Positions 23,817-35,757 of a DNA stretch of 64,000 nucleotides are shown here, one piece after another. Each line of letters opens with the position of its first letter. Position 1 is the first letter of the stretch. The notes beneath the pieces are model-generated. The model saw only the letters and a list, made by a program, of their open reading frames with translations, did no database searches and was not told the origin of the DNA. A program made the position numbers and the translations under genes. The stretch spans positions 15,797,858 to 15,861,857 of the forward strand of contig NC_045144.1 in NCBI RefSeq assembly GCF_008831285.2, in the 5' to 3' direction. The stretch is from Nymphaea colorata. Taxonomy: Eukaryota > Streptophyta > Magnoliopsida > Nymphaeales > Nymphaeaceae.

Positions 23817-23879
23817 AGATGAGACGGCAACTATGATGGGGTTAGACATTGAGAGAAGAAAAGGGAATGGAGTTGAATG

Positions 23880-25758
23880 ATTGGTGAGGAGGGAGCAAAA
23901 ATTATTCTCCGACGTACGCTAATACGTGGTGTCCTCATAATTTGGCACCCTTTGGTCAGGCCAAGGCAACTGGTTACCTAACAAAGGCATCGACGGAACA
24001 ACTGAGGTTTTGGTTTCCCATACTGCAAACAAGCCCATAATTGCGTCTCCAAATCATTTCCTCCCCCTGTGCAGGAATATGCCTCGAATATTCATATTAA
24101 CAATGCAGCATTGATGTGGCATATTATTTTTTTTTTTTGGTTTTTTGGAAAGAAAGGCCTTGATTTCTTATAACTAAAGTTTTGGAAAATTAAATTTTTT
24201 GTTCATCCAAAATGTCGCCACTTCTTAAAAGCATTGTCATGAATATGTTTTCATGAAAATTTCGGGGAGGTTTTTTTTTTCGGTATTTGTTGGTTAACTT
24301 GTTCTTTTTGGATAAATCTCGAGAAAATCGCAATAATTTTTTAAAATTAAAAAACCACAAAAAACCTTTAATTTTTTTTAAAATTATTAAAATGTCAAGA
24401 AAAATAGTGGAAATGGTGATAAAGTCGCGTGATTTTCATTTTTGGTGAGATTTTCAAACTCTTGTGATTTATTCCTGTTTTGTTCATTTTATTTGATTTT
24501 CTCGTAAATATCACGAGATTTTCTAAAATCTCACGATATTGTGACACTTGATGAGATTATAACCAAAATATGCCTGGGCTCTAAAAGGGTTCTAGCAATT
24601 AAAAATAAGAGCTCAAATGAAAACAATTAAAATTATGTATGTTCTTGTTATATCACTAAAACTTGAGCAAGTTTTTTGTAAAAAATTCATTTTAGATTTT
24701 AAGTCCAACCCCATGTTGTTATGAGTCACGTTCGTGTACCGTTGAATCGTAGACTTGAACCCACCTAAGGTAAAGGCCCGGCTTACGCTCATGTCATGAC
24801 CGAGATGCTCATGCATCCTTGAATCATAGGCCTCCACCCACTTGGCTCCTATGGCACAGTATTTAATGATGGTTTATGGTGTTTCTAATGACATGTTTTA
24901 AATATTTTGTCATCCGACAACATCTATAATAATGGCTGATTTCAAAATTTTCATATATATATATATATATATATATATGAGAAAATATATGAAAACAATA
25001 AATAGCACAACCAAAGAAGCTTTTCTTGATTATGCAGATAGTCTCGACACTTTAATATATCATATAGACACCAAACCCACACCAAACCCACAAAAGTAAG
25101 TGCCTTTTTGATAATTTTTTTTTTGCTCTACCACTAGAATCAACTGTCGCCAAGGGACCTTGATCCCACCTCAATTTAAAAAAAAAATTACATGTAAATT
25201 TTAAAAAAATTTACTTGTTTTATATAAAATTTTTGAAAAATGATATTTCGACACCAGTCAAAATTTAAAAACTTTAATTCGACCGCTCTACACCTCGCTA
25301 GTGTGCACCGCCACTACCGGAGCGGCTCAATACCTCACCTCCCCTCGTCACCTTTTACAATTGGTTGCATCATGGATCATTGCTGATAATGTAATGCATT
25401 TTAGCTTTGGTTTTTGAAACATTTAATCGACCTGACAACGTCCAACATCCGCCGGCTGATTTCCATTCTCTAGATATATATATATATGCAAAGAATTATC
25501 TTATCGCTTGACACAGGCAGAAGTTAAATTTGCTGACACTGAGTGATTCAAACAACAAAAAAACCAGCCCACGGTGTCACCACAACACTTCCAAGATTGC
25601 TACTTAAAAATTGGAACCAAATGGCTCTCTCGGTCGCATGCCATATGATTATAACATAATAATTTTTTGTTACATTATTACGTAGACAGGCACTAATTAA
25701 AATTTCCTAAGTAATAAATTAAATTAGTCACATTCTGAGATTGTTCCAGTCTTTCTTT

Positions 25759-25790
<32 letters not shown>

Positions 25791-26746
25791 AATATATACA
25801 CACTAATAATCAATCTTATAAATTGAATATGTGTACATCATAGATAAGCTTTTATGACGAAGGAGAGATGTATAGAGTATGACGAGATGACATGACATGG
25901 CAGCGACGCCATGAAAGTGCATGACTACATTTCCATTATAAAAGTAAGCATAATGAGTTGATGTTATCTGTTATTGGTCAAATATTCGATGGACCGATTG
26001 TACGTGAAAATTTGAAAAACCTTAATCACAAAAGGACCTCAATTTTGGATGGGGGTGCCCTTCTCAATAATGGTTTTTTTCTTTTTCAATTTTGAATAAG
26101 ATATTTGCTTTGCAGCAGGTAGGGCTGGAGCTAGAAATTTTTTGTTTCAGGGATAAAAATTTTCAATTTTTTTTTATATATATTAAACTAAAATCAAAAT
26201 TACATATACATTTTTAAATTATTAAAAATTTGAGGAAAGGGAGACAAGCCCCCTGTCGACGGAGATAAGATTATTTTATTAGAAAGGCTGAAGGCGATAA
26301 AGCGAAATTTTTTTTCATGTACATGAAAGACAAGACGAGGCTTGAGCAGAAAAGAATGGCAAAGCTTGTCCTATCATTTCCATTAACTTAAGAGGAAATA
26401 TTATACTAATACCTTTCGAGTAAAGAAAGGGCAAGTTGACAGAACATGCATTATTTCAAGGAGGAATGTACTTGGCCCCGCCCCAATAATAAGTGACTTT
26501 ACTCCTTAATTAATGATGGGAAGACTTGCAAACTGCACGGGGACACAAATTTGCCACTCCTCCTAACTTTTTCTTTCGAACAAGTTAGGTTATAGTATTA
26601 TGCTTCTTATAATAAGAAAGAGGCGCCATCGTGGGTTAATTGTACATTATGAAGTAGCACCTAATTGGGCTATTACCAATACATACATACATAATAGAAT
26701 CCACGCAATAAACAGGGTAGTTATAGACATAGGGACCTCTTCCGTG
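23880..26746. other. AT-rich spacer, no gene seen
   Basis: It includes a partial hAT-like MITE at about 25148-25290 (acatgtaaatttt, atatttcgacacc), (TA)n runs at 24955-24978 and 25769-25790, and a decayed fragment at about 26120-26260 with the attaaactaaaat word also seen at 29440-29590, 40010-40090 and 61170-61260. No coding region is supported. Confidence 0.6.
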
Positions 26747-27096
26747 TATATATATATATATAAAGCGGACACTTAGCTTAAGGATAAACCAAGCCTTTCA
26801 ATTTCTGCTAAAAATCATTTTAAATAAAATATAAACATCCTAATATATTTATAAATACTATTTTGATATAAAACTTGCTTTGAATCAAGTTGTTTTTATT
26901 GAGTTTTCTATTATCTAAATGTTGATGCTATGTGAGCCATTCATTTTTGTTTATTATAAAAATGTTATTAAGACCCAAAAAATGAACAACTTAATATATA
27001 TATTGGATCAACATGTCATTAAGATCATATTGGTAAGGTTAGATTTAAAAAAACAAAAATAAATATCATATTGAAAGGGTCTCGTTTTTGTCTCTG

Positions 27097-27173
<77 letters not shown>
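26747..27173 (+). mobile_element. Micron-like element flanked on both sides by (TA)n (copy c)
   Basis: Element 26763-27099 is bounded by (TA)n at 26747-26762 and a 74-bp (TA)n at 27100-27173. It is collinear with copy b: attttaaataaaatataaac, ctaatatatttataaa, tgatataaaacttgctttga, ttattataaaaatgt and ttaagatcatat occur in the same order. The right end reads gggtctcgtttttgtct, the inverted form of the shared end word. Confidence 0.72.
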
Positions 27174-27183
<10 letters not shown>

Positions 27184-28066
27184 CATATATTGTATTATAT
27201 ATATATGTGCATGGTATTTTCATTATGTTCTAATTTAACGAACCTGATTCTTGCAACAGTTGAAAACCTGACGCTTTCTTAATACATTGCTCCTGCTCCA
27301 TTAACATTATGGCGGATCCATTGGTTCATGCCATTGGATCGGGTGATCGGCGGCCTACAAATCCTGGATCCAAACCCGCGCGCCAAAACCTCCTCAAGAT
27401 AGAAGCCGTTACCATTGATTTTTGGCATATGTGTGAGCACATGGGATTCTAATTGGATTTGGATTGAGCCTCGTCTGCATGGATGATGAGATTTAACTTG
27501 TTTTTTTGGATTGAACTTGCATACGCATGCACTTGTGATCTGTTAATTGGATTTGGATTGACATCACCGTTTAGTGCCTTTGACTTTGTGGGGCTGCCGC
27601 CTTTAAGAACACAGTTAATGCACAAAGTTGTGCCCAATGGTTGAACACCACACAAGTTCTGGCGGCCATTGTTGCGACTTGGTATTGCATCATCCGGACA
27701 AAGGGAAATCGGTACATTTCATGCAGCGATAAATCAAAAAATGTTAACCAAATAATTGAAGAAAAAAAAATTACATTACAAAAATTGAAAATTTTTGGTT
27801 AGGTAATGTAATTTTTAAATTTGAATTTAGTTTGATCCTGCTCAGATTTAGCTTGGTCTTACTCGGATAAGTTCGACGGACAGTTTGGCCAACCCTTAAA
27901 AAAAAACCTCGCGCCGCCCCTAATGCTAAGTATTGTTGAATGGATAAAGACCTAAAAATCTTTTAGTAATAAGCAGTCGTTGGGGGAGCAATAGCGAATT
28001 TATAATGAAATAATAATTCATGGTCTATAGTAATATTTGGAGTGAAACGTTTTAATTTCTAGGAAG

Positions 28067-28119
<53 letters not shown>

Positions 28120-28320
28120 CCCAACACTCATTATAAAAAAAAAAGAAAATAGCTGAACCGAGTTTAAGCAAGTCGAGATCTTCTTATAATTAGACTCATT
28201 TAACCAATTCCACTCATTAGGAGTGAGTTCTACGCCAATCTGAATTGGTTTAACTCATTGTGCTGCCCTCTTCAAGCCCAGCAGACATGATATATCAGTT
28301 ACCCTTTGCATGGGCTTTGG
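27174..28320. other. Spacer with a (TA)n run at 28071-28117, no gene seen
   Basis: A 47-bp (TA)n microsatellite lies at 28071-28117. The segment 28150-28260 contains gagctc/caactcatt-type repeat words shared with 15430-15750. I see no gene. Confidence 0.6.
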
Positions 28321-28325
28321 TTTCA

Positions 28326-28640
28326 CATCAATTTTTTTTACATGTAAATTTTAAAAAATTTCACTTGTTTTCAGTGGTGGAGCCACGTGGTGGTTAGTGT
28401 GGGCAATTGCCTATACTAACTTTACAAAATTAGTTTAATATATATGTTAATGTTTTAATATATTTGATTGTTATATATATAAATATCTCAAAAAAATTAA
28501 AGGTATTGGATGAATAGCATGACCTCATTAGAAAAATTTTTGGTTTTGCTAGTGCTTGGCCTGTATAAAAATTTAAAAAAATAATATTTTAGTTCATGTC
28601 AAAAATTTAAAAACGTTAATTGAGCATCCGTTATAAAAAT
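28326..28640. mobile_element. Composite: hAT-like MITE interrupted by a second MITE-like insert
   Basis: Words of the AT-rich family (acatgtaaatttt, aaatttcacttgtttt, then tataaaaattt and aatatttta) are split at 28374 by about 185 bp that begins cagtggtggagccacgtgg, the start of another common plant MITE type. This looks like a nested insertion. A target duplication at the junction is not clear. Confidence 0.5.
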
Positions 28641-31219
28641 CCTCTTTTGATAGGCTCCAACAATGTTACTTTTCCTTAAAATAATAAAAAAAATATTTAT
28701 AAATAAAAGAAAGGTTTAACGGTGACCGTTGGGCACTTTTTGACCCCAAGGTTACAATACAATGCAGTGGAAAGACAAAAGACGGCGGAGCTTATCCTCC
28801 AAGACGCCCCACCGCCCCTACGCAAACCGGCCTGCCGCCGGTGACGCCGGTGCAGATTTTGTGCTTTTCCTGGTTTAGATTTCCGGCAGCAGCGCCGTCC
28901 CCGATGCATGGTCAGCAAACGCCCGTCCCAAACCCAATTTAGATGTTGGCATTTTCACATTAATGGCGCTTGTGCTGTTGCTAGTAAAGTGGCAAAGTTC
29001 GGTACTCCATCTTATCCCCCGGCTTTTAGATCAGATGTGGCCAACCGGCCATATCATAAGCCGTGGCTGCGTAGCGGATGGATTCATTGAGCCTGGTTCA
29101 CGGAGGGGACAGACTCTGTGGCGCCTTCAAATTCCTCCAATGGGGAGTGCAGGAAATCTCCTCCCGATTGGGTCAAGCAAGAATCCATGAAGGCAAAGAA
29201 AAAGGGAAGGTGATGCTGATGTATCCTGGCGTTATCTGTTGCAGGAAAGCTGCCGGTGCACAGAATCTGGGTTTCCGCATCAAAACCTTGGGAAGCAACT
29301 ATCTCTCTCCCTCTCTCTCTCTCTCTGCCCATTGGATTTTGCACCAGTGATCTATGTCCATTCATGGTCTGCCTGAATCGAATTGGTGGCATACCGATGC
29401 AATCGAGGTCCGATTCGAGAGTGCAAAGCAGAGCGAAGTCAATTTTTTTTTTTTTTTATATGCGACGAATTATAGTTTCAAAATTCTAACCAAAACCTCA
29501 ATAAAATTTTTTATACATTAAACTATAATTTTTAAAATTGACATATAAATTTTTAATTTTTTTTAAATCTTAAAAGAAATCTTTATGACCTCCTAAGTAT
29601 GGAAAGAGTTCTAAACTCCAAGGCAAAGGAAAAAAAGAGAGATTTGAGTATCCCCACTCCCAAGATTACCAAGTGTTATTTTTTTTATGGTTAAACTTTT
29701 AATATTTTAATCATTTTCACATGTTTTTTCATTTAATTTTTTTCTGAAAGAACAGTTTCCAATATTTTTTTATCGCTTTACAAATGATTCACCGACTCAG
29801 CTGGTTTTTTTTTTTTTTTTCTCTCTCTCTCTCTCTAAAGCGAAGGGCACTGCATTTTGCATAAAGGACCACCAGAAACAAGGGACATGGTCCGTGTTTG
29901 CAGCCGCATCATATGCTTTATCTCTTATCAGATAAGGGGTTATCTCCTTTTAAGCCATCTCTTGTAGTAAAGAGTTCAAGGTCGACGGTCACAGGTGTGG
30001 ACCCTTGACCGCGAAAAGAACATTTTTCAGATTCACTCAACACGAATTCACATTCAATGTTCAAGGAGAGTTTTTATTTTAAAAGCCATGACCTCATACC
30101 TAAACTTCTGGCCCAAAAACAGGCTCACAAAATAAGAACTAGTGCTCCAACCGTCTCAGTCAAAACCGATAATTTTAAAGCATGTGCAATTGAAATTGTA
30201 TCCTTTTTTATATATATATATATATCATCTTTTACGTGTTATACAATTTTTTTTTCTACATTTAGGTCAATTTGGGGTTTAGCCTTATATTGAAGATTTT
30301 GCGAAACTTTCAAGGGCTTATAAAAGGTATTGTTATAGTGGTTAATTGTCATGTTTTCTAGTTTTGTTATATAGGAGCAAAAGTTGTCATGAGCAGGTGA
30401 GGATCTATCGAATCAAGGGCCCAAACATGTTTTAAGAGTGAGTCAGGTTGGTTCAGTGGTATTAGAACTTGTTCAACACTCGGACTTAAAATCCCACACA
30501 CATGAAGTTTTTAGAGTTTAACCAATTTTGAGGAACCTTCAAGGGCGACAAGATCTTAAACTATTAAGTTCTCTCAAAAGCACAAAGGGAGTTAAGAAAT
30601 TATGATTTTTCTAGTAACTTTCTCGCTAAAGCATTAAGATAAGTTCAAAATAGTTATCAAAAATATTTAAAAAAACAGAAAAATTGTGGATCCAGATCTC
30701 TTGAGTGTGAGCCGCCTTGACACCCAGTTGCTTTCCATCACAATAACTTTTGTATTTTAATGCTTTTTGGGAGAGTGGAACCTCTGAAAAGTTAAAAACC
30801 ACTTCATACCAACGCCTTACAAGGACAATAATGTGAGTAATTCTCACCAGCTTTGCTTCTAGTTGGTACTGTTCTTTGGTTCGTAGTATTAAAAGCCCAG
30901 TTCGTTGGTGCATCTTATCCCTTCTCCTTCATGACAAAAGTGGGTGCAACCAAACCGTCATTTAATGCAAAATCCATGGAAGATAAGTCCCTTTCAAGTT
31001 TGTTAAACCTGGACAATGGGACAATTCAAACATGGGGGTGATCCAAAATCCTCCCTATCCAAACATAGGGGTGGGCCTGCCTGGTATCCGTCAATGTTAT
31101 CCGGATCCGCTTGAATCGGCTCATTGAAATCCAATTAGTGGCAAACTTATTTGATTTAGTAACGAATTCAAGGGTCCCTATGGGTGTAGCGTAACTGGTT
31201 AGACTGATGGTCCAGTAAG
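28641..31219. other. Spacer with a GC-richer patch of unknown origin at 28720-29430
   Basis: The patch 28720-29430 is GC-richer than its surroundings and has open frames on both strands, none with a recognisable motif. Its right part (gcatcaaaaccttgggaagcaac then a CT run, 29278-29327) resembles 33066-33118, so it is probably repeat DNA. The rest is AT-rich spacer. Confidence 0.45.
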
Positions 31220-31393
31220 CAGGGGCGGAGCCAAGATTTTTTTCAGGGGTGGGCCAAACGATCCGTAGGTCGGGCCAAGGGGAGCGACGAGTCAGGCCAA
31301 ACTAAAAACAATTGATTTTTTCAATACATAAAAAAAAATTCCTGCACTTACTCGGGCCATGGCCCAGGCAGGCCCCCCATCCCTCCGCCCCTG
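31220..31393. mobile_element. hAT-like MITE with CAGGGGCGGAG ends and perfect 8-bp target duplication (copy 4)
   Basis: This 174-bp element begins CAGGGGCGGAGCCAAGA and ends ctccgcccctg, a perfect 11-bp terminal inverted repeat (CAGGGGCGGAG). It is flanked by CCAGTAAG at 31212-31219 and 31394-31401, an exact 8-bp target duplication. Internal words are ggtgggcc near the left and gggccatggcccaggc near the right. These are the hallmarks of a non-autonomous hAT element. Confidence 0.93.
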
Positions 31394-31750
31394 CCAGTAA
31401 GAGTCCAGTCGTCATCTTGATTCTGCTACTCATCTGGATTGCAAATGGTGATAGACACTATACTCTATTTGATAGATGTAACCATAAAATCAAGTAGCCA
31501 TAGACCCTATGGGTGTGGCGTAGGAAGAAAGAGACAGTTTCAGGCTTACCATGCATCAACTTTTTACTAATTTTTTTAAACAATTTTCTATTTTTAATTC
31601 ATTTTAATTTAAATTTTAAATATTTTTTAGTAGTTTTGGCTTATTAATAGCCCGCGAATCAACTCATTTATGAAGTTGGCAGCGCTACTTATTCGGTCCT
31701 AAAATCAATTTGTAAAGCATTAGTTTTGATATACAAGTATTTTAATGTGT

Positions 31751-31890
31751 TGTTTGGTAATAAATAATTTATAGTTTGCCTTTATTTTATGAATCTATTT
31801 TAAATATTGAAGCATGTTTATGACATACTTTAATTTTAATTTTTGAGGCAGATTCACGAAACTATAACTGAATGTTTTTATTACCAAACC
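31751..31890. mobile_element. Short hairpin MITE-like element with about 40-bp inverted arms
   Basis: The left arm 31751-31795 (gtttggtaataaa, ttatagttt, atgaatc) and right arm 31851-31890 (gattcacgaaactataa, tttttattaccaaac) are imperfect inverted complements around a 55-bp loop. No clear target duplication was found. Confidence 0.6.
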
Positions 31891-32341
31891 ACTCATAAAT
31901 TATTCTGTTGGCAACAAAGCTGGGAAAGAAAATTTTCCTCATCATTATTTTCCTCTAATGTGGTGCATCTTTTGAAGAGCCTTTGTACATTTGTGTTGCT
32001 CACAATTTCTCTTTTGAGGGTGAAATTTTAATTAGTCTCCTCAACATGAGGGACATATTTAGGGCTAGTTGAGAAACATAAAAAATGTTTTGAAGGTGAA
32101 AGTTTCATCCCTACTATAGAAACAAGTTAACCTCACAACACAAGTAGAGTATAATTTTTTCTTTCATAGTGTAAAAATTTTCCACTATTTGGACATGCCC
32201 AAAGTTCTGTACAAATTGAAAACAGGGAAGGGCACACATTCCATGTTATGCCTATAAGGAGGATTGGCTGCGAAGCCCATCCTTTTTATTGACACAAGGC
32301 CTGAAGGCACTCGACAGTCAGTGCTAGCTATTACTTTTGCA

Positions 32342-32635
32342 CTGCAAATGATAGATGCACAATACTCTAATTAACCGGGGTATCACTCATCACTCAAATT
32401 TTTAAATAGTTGAAATCCTTGGGTTAAGGGGAAACTTGGGCTGCAAATAATAGATGCACGACACTCTAATTAACCGGGGTATCACTCATCACTCAAATTT
32501 TTAAAGAGCCTAGAATCCTGGGGTTAAGGGGAAACTTGGGCTGCAAATAATAGATGCACGACACTCTAATTAACCGGGGTATCACTCATCACTCAAATTT
32601 TTAAAGAGCCTAGAATCCTGGGGTTAAGGGGAAAC
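32342..32635. repeat. Three tandem copies of a roughly 100-bp unit
   Basis: Units start at 32342, 32441 and 32541 with ctgcaaatRatagatgcac. Units two and three are nearly identical to each other and unit one is more diverged, suggesting a recent second duplication. Each unit includes ttaaccggggtatcactcat. It is non-coding. Confidence 0.93.
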
Positions 32636-32639
32636 GGGG

Positions 32640-34440
32640 AGGGGCTTCGGGCTCTTCTGGGTATTCTTCTCCATCAATCAAGAGCAGTATTTGAGTTCCG
32701 CATGAATAGGTTACATGTTAGTGGTAAAATGACAAAAATACCCTTGATGATAAATAAGGAGACCCTTTCTTTAAGGGCAAAAACGGAATTTAAAAAAAAA
32801 CAACTTCTTATAACAAGATAAGAACGCCTCTCCAATGAAACACAGGTTCTCGTGTTAGCCACCTAAGGAAATTGGAATGACAAGCTTTCTTAATAGGGCT
32901 CTAAACCAAGCTCCTAAAGTCTTCCTTAGTCGGGTCAAACAGGAATTCCTTGGGCTCTTCTTTCAAGAAAAGTCTAAAAAAATAAGAGAGAGAGAGAGAG
33001 AGAGAGAGTAAAGAGAAAGGAGGCCGATCCTTCAAGAAAGAAAGTTGGCAGAGAATCCGGTGGAAGCATCCAAACCGTGGGAAACAACAGATCTCCCTCT
33101 CTCTCTCTCTCTCTCTCTACACTAAGAACAAGGTCCTTGTTTACAGCAGAGTAGAAGCCAGCGCCCCCCCTTAAATGGTGTTTTCCGGGAAAATCAACCC
33201 GGTGGATCGGTCGATACGGATCCGATTCAGGCCAGAATGATAAAAAGAAAAGAGTTTGGAATGACCCCTTTTAAATGTCAACTATAGTGTAGTGCATGGC
33301 AAGGTGGGAGTCCACAAAAAGGATCGAAGTTCAAAAATCGCGATCGTCATTGGTTCAGGAACACAAATGATCTCTTTTCGAGGCGGTGGGAAAACGATTC
33401 ACTCATCTAAGAAAGCATACCGCCCAAATTGGCTCGTATCAACTCCTTAATTATTTAAAACACTATTAGGCTATTTGTTTTCCCATTTTTTAGTACCATT
33501 ATTTCCAATATAATATTTTAAATAATTTTTAATTTTACCGGTCACTTGCTTTATAATAACTTTGCTGATACGCACAGCCGATACAGTAGGAACCGATTCT
33601 TTGTGACGTCGGATAAAGGAATTCGCCCCGGTTTCGGTACCGATAGGTGCGGAAAGGGTGCTCGGGGGCGCGGGCCCATTTACCAGCCACGTTTGAATTG
33701 GAACAGAAAATATGAGGAAGTTAAAAGGCGATGTTGTTGTGGGCGCCTCGTTTTCAGCACCGGTCTGGACTCTGGAGGAAGGGTTCGATCGGTTGCATAT
33801 GAATTTAAAATCCGATTTCACAATTTGAATCTAATTTGGATCTGTTTTTAAACGTTCATACCTGAATTCAAATCCAAATTTTGAACTTTTCAAAAATGTA
33901 AGACATTGGATATATGATATTTATTTAAAATTAGACCCAACCCGAATCCAAATCCGATCAGTTGTAGTTTCTTGAATCTGAGTCCAATCTGCTTTCATAT
34001 CCTGTTTTTTGAAACAGTTTGTTGAATATCTCATTTAAATTGAATAAATTGACATCCTTAGTGCAGCCATGATTGTTATCGAAGAAAGCTATTTATTTAA
34101 TTTTATTACAGAGAAACTGTTTTAAATGTACTGCAAGATTTGGGGACCATAAAAAATGCGCCCCAACTTTTCAAAATCACCCAAAAACACGCTTGATGCT
34201 TTGGTTTTTAATCATTTATACATGTATAAATACTAATTTGATGAACAATATCAAGTTGGTCCACCAAGTTCTCATGTTCTGAGTTTGATATTTTTGTCTT
34301 GAAACCATGGAATCAAAATAAATTCACATTCTTTGAATATGAAGGTAGAATTTATAAGAAAACAAAACCTTTTTTTATTTCTTATAAAATAATGTCGATG
34401 CCCAAGTTCTTGGACATGTTAGAGAGGATATCTCAGACCA
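32640..34440. other. Spacer, no gene seen
   Basis: (GA)n lies at about 32988-33008 and (CT)n at about 33096-33118. The segment 33780-34040 is the low-complexity 'aatccaaatccga' type. An open frame at 33546-33851 has no recognisable motif and I do not call it a gene. Confidence 0.55.
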
Positions 34441-34445
34441 TTTAT

Positions 34446-34730
34446 GCCAGGGACAAAAACCAGACTTCTTAAATTTTTGATAAAAAATATTTCAAACAAC
34501 ATATGGACATTCTAATGTGTTTGTAAAAGCTATTTGAACATAACATACGCCTTGATTTTTTTTTTTAATTAATCTTTCTACTATCGAAAAATTTGTTGAT
34601 GTAAGTGCCGTCCTTTTTTTCGTTATCATAGAAATATGTTGAACTTAAAAAATGACTAACTTAATAGGTTTGTCATCAGAATATTCTTAAGATCATATTT
34701 ATATAGTTAAATTATACAAAAAAAAGGTAT
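34446..34730 (+). mobile_element. Micron-like element, decayed copy d
   Basis: The end word gggacaaaaaccagac is followed by collinear words of the copies at 17156 and 26763 (acattctaatgtgtttgtaaa, acgccttgattttt, ttaagatcatattta). No (TA)n flank is preserved here. A shorter fragment of the same family lies near 40318-40440. Confidence 0.5.
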
Positions 34731-34747
34731 TTCAACAATCAAATTTG

Positions 34748-34785
34748 AGCAACCAATCTCATGGGGAATTGGCTTTTCATTCTTT

Positions 34786-34824
<39 letters not shown>

Positions 34825-35050
34825 TCTCACATTTGGGAGTTGGCTTTCCACTCTTCCTTTTCCTTTTCACTCTTGCATTTAATAACGCTTGGAATTGGTT
34901 TTCACTCTCCCTTCTCTTTCACTCATTCATTTAATACGACCATGACCATACGGCTAGTTTTATGAAATAAGTGCCTGAAAAAGAGAGTTCAACCAATCTC
35001 ATTGTCGGAATCGTTTTTCCCTCTCTTTTCTCTTTCACTCTCTCATTAAG
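34748..35050. repeat. Degenerate direct repeats with a (GA)n run
   Basis: The word aaccaatctcat followed by ttggctttYc and tctctttcactc recurs about three times. A (GA)n run lies at 34790-34818. Confidence 0.55.
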
Positions 35051-35052
35051 TG

Positions 35053-35154
<102 letters not shown>

Positions 35155-35757
35155 TTATTTATTTATATATAAAAGAGAGAGAGAGAGAGACGAAAACTCA
35201 ACAACTCACAAGTATGAAAAAGAATCTAGAGTGTATGATCAACACTCTTCTATTTGTTCTTCTTGATTCGCGACGCAACTTGCAGTCTACGAATTTCGAC
35301 TTCACCGGAAACAAATGATCTCCAATATACCGATCATATATGACAACTTCTGTTGTCGGTATAAAGGAAAAAAAAGTAGGTAAAGTGAGAGAGCTTCTCG
35401 CATCAACTCTCTAAATCCAAAAAAGGAGAAGTCGAGGACTCGGGAGCTCTCATCCTTCCATTCATTGCACGCTCATTCTTGCAGTAGTGGATCCAATTTG
35501 GACCAGAAATCTAATGTATTAGCTGATCTGGATCCGATATCGATACACAATGTCTCGGATCCAAACACCATTCGGCGTAGACCAATGAGCCCACTGGTGC
35601 CAAGTCTGCTGACCCACCTGAAGTGAGCTTTGGTTTGAGGACCAGAACTTGTCATATTGAGCCTCCACCGTACATCTTGATTTGGTGGGGGACGATGGTG
35701 GGCCCCATTAGAGGGGAAACGGTCCCAAGTGCTGCGGCGCATTGTCTTGACTTGACT

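Noticed and set aside
33471-33851. Open frames of about 100 codons on both strands near 33.6 kb
   Set aside because: No recognisable motif, and adjacent to low-complexity repeat DNA.
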